From an uncultured Bacteroidia bacterium (GTDB lineage Bacteria > Bacteroidota > Bacteroidia > Bacteroidales > CAJPTX01), in NCBI GenBank assembly GCA_938038735.1, contig CALHSW010000022.1:1-44591 (forward strand): a stretch of 44,591 nucleotides of DNA. Direction: 5' to 3'. A program made the position numbers and the translations under genes. Below, piece by piece: positions 16,329 to 23,200 of the stretch (positions within the stretch are counted from its first letter, which is position 1; each line of letters starts with the position of its first letter). The notes beneath the pieces were generated by a model that saw only the letters and a program-made list of their open reading frames with translations, was not told the DNA's origin and did not search any database.

Positions 16329-18254
16329 ATGGCACGTCTTACCAAAAAACTCCGCTCCCGCTTACTCATGCTTGCCCTCGCCGCATGCATTTCCCTCCTC
16401 ATAGCCCCAGCCGCATGGCAGCAGCTCAACCGCTACTACTACTACACCAAGTGCGACAAACAGCTCCGCCGCGGCAGCTACACCAATGCCATCGCTACCA
16501 TCAACGTGCTTTTGGAGTTCCTCCCGTCCGATGAAATCGGCCTCTATCTACGCGCCTTGGCGAAGTACAATCTAAAGGACTTCCGCGGCGCCATAATTGA
16601 CCTTGACCATATCCTCGATATCAAACCCTTTGCCTTTCAACCACATATCCTTCGCGCAGCCTGCCGAAATGAAATCAACCAAGCGCACAAGGCTCTAGAG
16701 GACATCGCAATTGCCAAGGAAGTTCGACCTAACGATCGCGACCTAACCTTCCTCTCAGGCATTACGCACCTTATTCTAAAGGAATACCCCACAGCCATTA
16801 CGGACTTCAGCGCCACCATTGACCACGCCCCCGAAAACACCCACGCCTGGATCAACCGAGGAATCGCACATCTACTAAGTAACGACACCTCGGCTGCCAT
16901 CTCAGATTTCACCCAAGCGGCTCGTATCGACCCATACATGGAGAACCCTCGCCTAAACCTCGCTAGAATTCATTACATGCAGCATGACACCACCAAGGCC
17001 ATTGAAAATTTACGCACCGCGCTATCTATTGCCCCGCAATCGCCCGACGCGCTCCTTATCAAAGCTCTCATTGAACACGACACCGGCAAACTCGATAGTG
17101 CCATTAACACCATTTCGCACGTTATCAACATCGCCAACAGGAGCTCGCTTGCGCTATATAATAGAGCCATCATGCGCCTTGAAAAGAACGAAACCCTTCT
17201 CGCCCTCCAGGATTACCGCAACGCGTTGGAAATATCTCCAAACAACGTTGTCCTCCTCTACAACATCAGCATGCTCTACATGCAGCTCAACCAGCCTAGC
17301 CGCGCACTGCCGCACATTGAACACGCAACGAGTCTCTTCCCCGAATTTGCCAAGGCACATGCCCTCAAGGGGCATGCCCTCCTTGCCCTCGGGAATAAAC
17401 AGCTAGCCAAGCAGGCCTTTGACTCAGCCGATTCGTTATTCTCCAGATACCAGCGCGGTGAACTCGATAACTGGAGCGACACCTCTGCGCGATTCTCCCG
17501 CCTTCTCGCCTTTGAAAATGATTTTACCCCAAACGAAACCACCATCATCACAGCCTTTGAGAAAGTTACAGAACTCCTTCCCCTCGCCAACGTGCAGGTT
17601 GGTTACCGCCAGCCGTATAAGGAATGGCCACCTGTGCTACGTGCCGACAGCCTGTGCGGGGCCCCCTTCTTCGCCTTAGCAATACCCTCCGACGATTCTA
17701 GCAAGCATCTTGACATCTCATTGCTCCCCCCGCTCAGCAATGCCTACGCCATCACCCTCATTGAGGCTCGCACGTTGGCAGATCGGAACCTCTACAGCCA
17801 AGCCCTCAATAGGTTAAACGACATTCCTAAGGGGTCTCATCTGAGCCCATTGGCCAGCGTTATGAAGGCCAACGTGCTTATTGATAGCCTCCGCTACGCA
17901 CCCAACAACCTCTTGACCTCTTCGCAAGTGGCTTCGCCCGCAAAGGAACTCCACGACACCACCTACAGCACCCCCATAAGGCTTCTAGAAAAGGCCATCA
18001 AGCAGAGCGACTCGCCCTACCTTCATTACTCCATCGCCACGGCACAGTACCTACAGCGTAATCTCAATGCCGCCGACTCCCAGCTAACTATAGCCATCCA
18101 ACAAAATCCCGCCTTCGCAGAGGCTCTCTACAATAGGGGGCTAATCCGACTTCTACAGCAGCGGAAGAACGAAGCTTGCCTCGACCTAAGCAACGCAGGC
18201 CAACTCGGCATTGACCAAGCCTACAAAGCCATTGCTGACCACTGTAATCGGTAG
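16329..18254 (+). CDS. Tetratricopeptide-repeat protein, membrane-anchored
   Basis: A 641-residue protein of unknown function. One hydrophobic segment at about residues 12-30 (LLMLALAACISLLIAPAAW) acts as a signal anchor, placing the rest in the periplasm. From about residue 35 to 365 there are consecutive TPR units of 34 residues, recognisable by repeated patterns such as AWINRGIAHLLSNDTSAAIS and ALYNRAIMRLEKNETLLALQ. A non-repeat region with many short turns (about 370-555) follows, and two more TPR units close the protein (YNRGLIRLLQQRKNEACLDL). TPR arrays bind other proteins, so a scaffold role is likely, but no partner is suggested by neighbours. It ends 14 bases before the convergent recO stop, with no obvious terminator between them. 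Confidence 0.85.
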   Translation: MARLTKKLRSRLLMLALAACISLLIAPAAWQQLNRYYYYTKCDKQLRRGSYTNAIATINVLLEFLPSDEIGLYLRALAKYNLKDFRGAIIDLDHILDIKPFAFQPHILRAACRNEINQAHKALEDIAIAKEVRPNDRDLTFLSGITHLILKEYPTAITDFSATIDHAPENTHAWINRGIAHLLSNDTSAAISDFTQAARIDPYMENPRLNLARIHYMQHDTTKAIENLRTALSIAPQSPDALLIKALIEHDTGKLDSAINTISHVINIANRSSLALYNRAIMRLEKNETLLALQDYRNALEISPNNVVLLYNISMLYMQLNQPSRALPHIEHATSLFPEFAKAHALKGHALLALGNKQLAKQAFDSADSLFSRYQRGELDNWSDTSARFSRLLAFENDFTPNETTIITAFEKVTELLPLANVQVGYRQPYKEWPPVLRADSLCGAPFFALAIPSDDSSKHLDISLLPPLSNAYAITLIEARTLADRNLYSQALNRLNDIPKGSHLSPLASVMKANVLIDSLRYAPNNLLTSSQVASPAKELHDTTYSTPIRLLEKAIKQSDSPYLHYSIATAQYLQRNLNAADSQLTIAIQQNPAFAEALYNRGLIRLLQQRKNEACLDLSNAGQLGIDQAYKAIADHCNR

Positions 18255-18268
18255 GCAGAACGATACGC

Positions 18269-19000
18269 CTAACCCACTAGCTCCCGCAGCACTGAAAAAC
18301 TCTTCAGTTTGAGCTGTACCCCGCTATGAATCTCTAAATATCGCAGCTCTTGCTGCAGCACTCGGTAGCGCTGCGCGCTATGCACACTACGCAGGTCTAC
18401 CCGGTAACGTTCCGTAAGCAACCTACTCCATACGGTCGCATCCTCCCTCGCAATGCTGTCTATCGCATTCGCATCGTATTGGCTACAGAACTCCCCGCTG
18501 CCCAAATTAAAGTGGGGTGTGGTGGCCGTGGAGAGCCCTGCTGGTTCGTATCCTAGCACCTTTGATAGATCCAAGACGAACACCATCAGGAAGGGAATCT
18601 CGTCTATTACTCTTGCGTACAGAAGTTCAATGCGCCCCTCTAAAAATTCGTAGATCTCTTCATTCTGGGTCGGCTCTGTTAGAAGGCTCTGTAGCAACTC
18701 CCCGATGAAACATGCCACCGCCATGCGAGGAACATCCAACGCTGCTTGCGTCCCTCGCTTCCACCCTTCCACGCCCACTAGCTGCCGCATATTCCCTGCA
18801 TGGCGTCCCTCACGAACGCTCACGCTCAAAATGGAGAGAACCCTAAAGAAAGATGTAGCGTTACTGCCATCCTTCGCTTTCCCTGCGTAGGATATCACGC
18901 CCATGCGCCCATACTCCCGCGTGTAGAGCTGCACCACAATCCCCCGCTCACCGTATGGCTGCACCCCCAGCACCACGCCGCAAACAACCTCCGCTGCCAT
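18269..19000 (-). CDS. recO: DNA repair protein RecO
   Basis: A 243-residue mediator of the RecFOR pathway that helps load RecA on gapped DNA. The N-terminal OB fold is recognisable from GVVLGVQPYGERGIVVQLYTREYGRMGVISYAGKA, and the helical domain includes LLQSLLTEPTQNEEIYEFLEGRIELL. No four-cysteine zinc site is visible, as in many RecO proteins. The gene starts 10 bases after the porZ stop, so it is probably co-transcribed with porZ. I recall recO next to a PorZ-type gene in other Bacteroidota, which supports both calls. Confidence 0.92.
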   Translation of the reverse strand: MAAEVVCGVVLGVQPYGERGIVVQLYTREYGRMGVISYAGKAKDGSNATSFFRVLSILSVSVREGRHAGNMRQLVGVEGWKRGTQAALDVPRMAVACFIGELLQSLLTEPTQNEEIYEFLEGRIELLYARVIDEIPFLMVFVLDLSKVLGYEPAGLSTATTPHFNLGSGEFCSQYDANAIDSIAREDATVWSRLLTERYRVDLRSVHSAQRYRVLQQELRYLEIHSGVQLKLKSFSVLRELVG

Positions 19001-19010
19001 CCCCCAAAAG

Positions 19011-21263
19011 CTACCTCACGATAACGATTTTTTCAACCGCTGTCACCTTCCCCTCCTTATCCGATAGGAAGAGCAAGTAGACACCGCTCCCCACCGATTC
19101 CCCCAGCCCATTCCGCCCATCCCAAATGGCTCTACCCCCATTGCTATAGAGCTCCCGCACGAGCGTCCCCCCCATATCCGCCACCTTAACCACTGTGCCT
19201 TCCAAAAGCCCATCAATCGTAATCCAACCATCAAATCCCGGGCGCACAGGGTTTGGGTAAACCCTTACCGAAGAGTAATCGCCTTGCGGCGCTTCGCTAT
19301 CCGTCACCAGGCGCACTGCTCCCCTATCGCTCCCAATCCATAGCGTACCGTTAGACGTTAAGGCCAATGCATGGAGGAAACGACTCGGTATCGGGGAGTT
19401 ATCAACATTATAGAGCCTTCTTATCGATTGCTGCGCCACCATAAGATGCGCCAGTCCGCCTCTAGCGGTAGCAATCCATGCATTGTTTCCGTAATCTATC
19501 AATAGAGTTTCCACCGCGGGTTCGCCAAGGGGAAAAGCTACGTACCCCGGCAGAGTGGGGTCTGAAGCTGAATACATGCCGAAAGACGCTTCATGCCCTT
19601 TCAACCCGCTAGCTCCCGTCGCGAAAACAACACCCTTATCCTCGTATCCCACCCACAATCTATCATCGTCTGATACCCTCACGCACCGAACCTTTACGTC
19701 TCTATCCTCCCCTTTTCGCTCCACGCCACGGAGCCCGCCACTCTGAATGAACTCAGCTGGCTCAACCCTTATCAAATAGTTTGACGCCGTATGCCCAATC
19801 CACAACGCACCGCTGCGATCTTCTGCAAACGATGGGGGCAGTGTGGGCCTAGCATCAGGCCATGGGAGCGCGTGCCACGTTCCATGCGCATCGCGCACCA
19901 CCAAAGGATTGTCGCTACTCTCGTTGTAAAACCACCAGCTGCCATCAGAGAGCACTATACCGCTCCACACCCTAACCTTACCATCCTTCTCTGCAAGCGC
20001 AGAATTCGTATTATCGTAGTGCCCAACCAAATTCGTCCCACTAAACTCGTGTACTCCACCCCCATCCGAACAAACGAAATAGCGATCCTCTGCAGCATTC
20101 TGCACTACAACCTCTCTGGCATTCTTCGCCCCTTGCACTTCCAAATTAGTCCCTCGCCCATCCTTCCAAAAATAGGCCCTAAAGGGAATCTCTTTATCCT
20201 CATGCGGATGACCGCTCGTGAGCACCACGGAGCTACCCATAGCCGCCGCACCGTAAATTGAAAGAAAACGGGGCGTCTCATCCATCACCCTCCTCCACTT
20301 TCCTCCGCTAAACCGCTGCACGCTCTGCTCTCTGAACGCCACTATCGGACTCCCGTCGGCATCAACCGCACCGCCAATCGCTGCGTAGGGGAGTTCGCAT
20401 AGCGCCTCTAAAAACTGCCCCTGCCCATAGCGCAGCAGATGGTTCTCCGTAACGCAGTACGCTCGGCCATCGCCCCCTACCGACACGCCTATCGGGGACT
20501 CCCCGCCGGATACCTGCACTTTCGTCCACGCCCCATTGAGCCATGAGTGGAGTTCCTTGCCCCCCGCATTTTCACAAAGCGCCAAAACCTCTCCCCCAGC
20601 CTGCGCCATCGCCACTACTGGAAGCGTCAAATTGCCCAACCGCTGATACCTCCGCTTTCCCCCGATAGGCAATGGAATCTCCACCACGCCTTTTGCTGTA
20701 CCAACATACAGCCTACCATCAAATGCCAGAAGGCACGTCGGGGATACTACACCATTATCAACCCATACGTGAAGCTGATCCTCTACATCAAAAGCCCCGC
20801 CATCCTCTATCTCCAACACCCGCTCCCCCTGCAATGCGTAGAGATGGCCATCCACCGCCGCGAGGTCTCGTATCAACACTTCTGACTCCGACTTTAGCAC
20901 ATCGCGCAGCACGCCCACATGGAAAACACTTTCGCCACGCAGCACATCTATTGCCCCATCGGCATGTCCCACGTACAGCACTCCTCCACTCCCGCCCACA
21001 GCAATAGAGGTGGGATGCGCCGTGGTGAGGGAATTGCACGTAGAGATACGGCGCACCTCCCCGCTTGGGTAGTCTAGCAAACAGACCGCGCTCGGCATTA
21101 GCACCGCCGCCTGCGCTCCGCCAAACCGCACCGTTTGGCATAGCTCGTAGCTATAGGCATCCTGCCATGCCTCCGGCGGCACAGCCCCATGCGCTGTCGG
21201 AATCACAAGCCATAACGCTCCGCATAGCAGCAAGATAAAGATTCTCCGCTCCACACGCCTCAC
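19011..21263 (-). CDS. porZ: PorZ-like type IX secretion system beta-propeller protein
   Basis: A 750-residue exported protein with a signal peptide (IFILLLCGALWLVIPTAHG), then tandem beta-propeller blades beginning WQDAYSYELCQTVRFGGAQ and including repeated units such as LYVGTAKGVVEIPL, SGALWIGHTASNYLIRV, NNAWIATARGGLAHL and TLWIGSDRGAVRLV. The last 85 residues form a beta-sandwich of the type IX sorting class (VRVYPNPVRP ... GSGVYLLFLSDKEGKV). Two propellers plus this C-terminal domain is the layout of PorZ, which in Porphyromonas sits on the cell surface as part of the complex that links type IX cargo to A-LPS. The assignment rests on layout and recO linkage; a generic propeller protein cannot be excluded. 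The stop of rdgB lies 13 bases upstream, so rdgB, porZ and recO form one transcript. Confidence 0.8.
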   Translation of the reverse strand: MRRVERRIFILLLCGALWLVIPTAHGAVPPEAWQDAYSYELCQTVRFGGAQAAVLMPSAVCLLDYPSGEVRRISTCNSLTTAHPTSIAVGGSGGVLYVGHADGAIDVLRGESVFHVGVLRDVLKSESEVLIRDLAAVDGHLYALQGERVLEIEDGGAFDVEDQLHVWVDNGVVSPTCLLAFDGRLYVGTAKGVVEIPLPIGGKRRYQRLGNLTLPVVAMAQAGGEVLALCENAGGKELHSWLNGAWTKVQVSGGESPIGVSVGGDGRAYCVTENHLLRYGQGQFLEALCELPYAAIGGAVDADGSPIVAFREQSVQRFSGGKWRRVMDETPRFLSIYGAAAMGSSVVLTSGHPHEDKEIPFRAYFWKDGRGTNLEVQGAKNAREVVVQNAAEDRYFVCSDGGGVHEFSGTNLVGHYDNTNSALAEKDGKVRVWSGIVLSDGSWWFYNESSDNPLVVRDAHGTWHALPWPDARPTLPPSFAEDRSGALWIGHTASNYLIRVEPAEFIQSGGLRGVERKGEDRDVKVRCVRVSDDDRLWVGYEDKGVVFATGASGLKGHEASFGMYSASDPTLPGYVAFPLGEPAVETLLIDYGNNAWIATARGGLAHLMVAQQSIRRLYNVDNSPIPSRFLHALALTSNGTLWIGSDRGAVRLVTDSEAPQGDYSSVRVYPNPVRPGFDGWITIDGLLEGTVVKVADMGGTLVRELYSNGGRAIWDGRNGLGESVGSGVYLLFLSDKEGKVTAVEKIVIVR

Positions 21264-21276
21264 GCCGTCGCTCTCC

Positions 21277-21867
21277 TTACCGACTACTGCCCTGCGCCTC
21301 TAGAAACGCACGCATCGCCCTCACGGCGCACGCCCTATGGCTAAGGCCATTCTTCTCCGCGAGCGACATCTCCGCAAAGCTCTTGCTATAGCCATACGGA
21401 CGGAATATAGGATCGTAACCAAAACCGCTCGCCCCTCTCCGCGATGTCAAAATCTCCCCATCCACACGCCCCTCAAACGTGTAGCGCTCCCCGCCAAACA
21501 CCAGCGACACCACCGTACGAAAACGGGCCACCCGATGGCTTTGTCCCGCTAACACTCGCAGCAGCTTTTCAACATTATCATCCGCGTTGCAGGCAGGTCC
21601 AGCATAACGCGCCGAGAATGCCCCAGGAGCCCCTCCGAGAATTTCCACCTCTAGCCCCGTATCGTCAGAGAAGCAATCCCGTCCAATGGCCGCGTACACA
21701 AACTCGCACTTCTCCTGCGCATTCTCCTCCAAGGTATCAAAATCTTCGGGAATCTCCTGCGTCAGCCCGAAATCACGCGGCAAACGCAAGTGCGCCACCC
21801 CCTCTAGCAAGGGCTGTATCTCCTCCACCTTGTGCGCATTATGCGTAGCGAATACTAACTCCACCAT
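21277..21867 (-). CDS. rdgB: Non-canonical purine NTP pyrophosphatase (RdgB/HAM1)
   Basis: A 196-residue house-cleaning enzyme that hydrolyses dITP, dXTP and XTP to the monophosphates. It begins with the family hallmark FATHNAHKVEEI (nucleotide-binding loop), followed by FSDDTGLEVEILGGAPGAFSARYAG, which carries the catalytic Asp pair, then GFGYDPIFRPYG and MSLAEKNGLSHRACAVRAM at the C-terminus. Full length. It lies 48 bases after the universal stress protein gene and 13 bases before porZ. Confidence 0.96.
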   Translation of the reverse strand: MVELVFATHNAHKVEEIQPLLEGVAHLRLPRDFGLTQEIPEDFDTLEENAQEKCEFVYAAIGRDCFSDDTGLEVEILGGAPGAFSARYAGPACNADDNVEKLLRVLAGQSHRVARFRTVVSLVFGGERYTFEGRVDGEILTSRRGASGFGYDPIFRPYGYSKSFAEMSLAEKNGLSHRACAVRAMRAFLEAQGSSR

Positions 21868-21915
21868 GCCTCCTCTATCTCAGATATAAATGCAATTTAC
21901 TTTTCTATTCAAAAC

Positions 21916-22800
21916 CTACGCTGGGTTTACGGTCATTATCGGTATCTCAGCCGACTGCAGCACGAGCCGCCGCTGGTGTGGCTCTAGCATGAAACGCCCC
22001 TCCTGCCGCGGATCCGCCGATGTAATCACCACCACTAAATCCGCCTCCAGCTCTTGAGCCACCTGCAATATCTCCAGCGCATACTCCGTCTCGCCAGGCA
22101 CTGTACGCACCGTGTACGGCACGCCCCGCTGCGACAGTAAGAGCATCACATTGGCTATATTCTCGTCAACTCGATCTTCAAGTTCCTGCTCATTCACATC
22201 CGGGCGAACCAAATGGAATGTCGGGGAAAAGTAGTGGCACAGCCTATCAAGCCAATCGTAATGCTTCTGGCTCTCATCGGTATAGTCTACCGGGAACACA
22301 ATGCTCTCGTAGTTGCGTACGTCCGTGGGCTGCTGCACCGTAATGTACGGCACCCGCCCCGAACGTAGCAGCTTGAGCGATGTGGAACGCTTGTGCTGCA
22401 TGGGTATTTTCACATCGTGCGACCCCAAAATAACGTACTCCGCGCCGATCTCGCTCGCCACCAGCGGCACCTGCTCGCTCACACCCCCTCTCACCACCCG
22501 CATTTGCACATCATCACTCCCCCTGCCGCACACCTCGTCCGCTTGCTCCTCCATGCGCTGCAGCGCGCTCGCCTCCGTCTCGTCCCCTTCCAAAACATGC
22601 ATCAGCACCAGCGAAAGATCCATCGAACGCCCCATCCGCTGCGCATGTTTCAACGCATAATTCGCCTCCTCAGTAAAATCAGTAGGAACCAACAACACCG
22701 GTTCTCGATCCGCACTCTCGCCATTTTCTCCGGCAGACAGCAGTGCGCCAGACCTATCGCCCCCGCTTGGCGGAGGCTCCTCACCACGTTGCAACATCAT
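21916..22800 (-). CDS. Tandem universal stress protein (UspA family)
   Basis: About 294 residues with two Usp folds. Domain 1 starts VLLVPTDFTEEANYALKHAQ and ends EYVILGSHDVKIP...RVPYITVQ; domain 2 starts SIVFPVDYTDESQKHYDWLD and ends ADLVVVITSADPRQEG...AEIPIMTV. The usual ATP-binding glycine pattern GxxGS is not intact in either domain, so this may be a non-nucleotide-binding type. The frame is open to 22923, but a promoter -7 element at 22823-22830 lies inside that extension and the upstream residues are not Usp-like, so the tandem ATG at 22800/22797 is taken as the start. Cytoplasmic stress protein of unknown specific role. Confidence 0.85.
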   Translation of the reverse strand: MMLQRGEEPPPSGGDRSGALLSAGENGESADREPVLLVPTDFTEEANYALKHAQRMGRSMDLSLVLMHVLEGDETEASALQRMEEQADEVCGRGSDDVQMRVVRGGVSEQVPLVASEIGAEYVILGSHDVKIPMQHKRSTSLKLLRSGRVPYITVQQPTDVRNYESIVFPVDYTDESQKHYDWLDRLCHYFSPTFHLVRPDVNEQELEDRVDENIANVMLLLSQRGVPYTVRTVPGETEYALEILQVAQELEADLVVVITSADPRQEGRFMLEPHQRRLVLQSAEIPIMTVNPA

Positions 22801-22822
22801 ACAAACTAACTTTAGTTCTGCG

Positions 22823-22830
22823 CAAAGATA
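22823..22830 (-). promoter_or_regulatory. Bacteroidota -7 element upstream of the universal stress protein gene
   Basis: TATCTTTG on the minus strand matches TAnnTTTG, 23 bases before the chosen ATG. No clear -33 element is seen. Confidence 0.5.
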
Positions 22831-22956
22831 TAAAAACCGTATGACTTCACGTGTGCCTCCACAACAAAAAAATCTTCTTCCCGCGAATATTGCGCTAAAG
22901 AGGGATAGCTGGGTCTTAAGCAACTATACGCCCCACCATATACCCCTAAAGGCACA

Positions 22957-23148
22957 CTACGTCCTACCATCCTTAAATAGATAGTTACTAATCAACGGCT
23001 TGTTTTCAACTACACTGCCCATCATTTGCATATAATCCAGGTGTAGACAGCGGTTACCTAACTTGAATTTCACCCAGCGAAGTTTGCTTGAATACCTCTC
23101 TTCCATTTTCAGGGTATCTCCTTTGGAAAAAACTCTCCCCCCCTCCAA
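22957..23148 (-). CDS. Hypothetical 63-residue ORF (doubtful)
   Basis: An open frame in the gap between the LRR gene and the Usp gene, beginning MEGGRVFSKGDTLKMEERYS. It has no recognisable domain, signal peptide or own promoter, and lies just past the hairpin that ends the LRR transcript. It may be random or a fragment of something decayed. Nothing else is seen in 22924-23158. Confidence 0.15.
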   Translation of the reverse strand: MEGGRVFSKGDTLKMEERYSSKLRWVKFKLGNRCLHLDYMQMMGSVVENKPLISNYLFKDGRT

Positions 23149-23158
23149 ATAGCCAAAT

Positions 23159-23178
23159 GGCGAGCCCGAAGGCTCGCC
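23159..23178 (-). terminator. Hairpin after the LRR gene
   Basis: GGCGAGCC and GGCTCGCC form a perfect 8-bp stem; on the minus strand the loop is TTCG, an extra-stable tetraloop. It lies 22 bases past the LRR stop codon. The following sequence (ATTTGGC) is a poor T-run on the minus strand, while four T follow on the plus strand, so it may end the transcript or protect its 3' end. Confidence 0.65.
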
Positions 23179-23200
23179 TTTTAGCTACCGCGTTCAGCCG

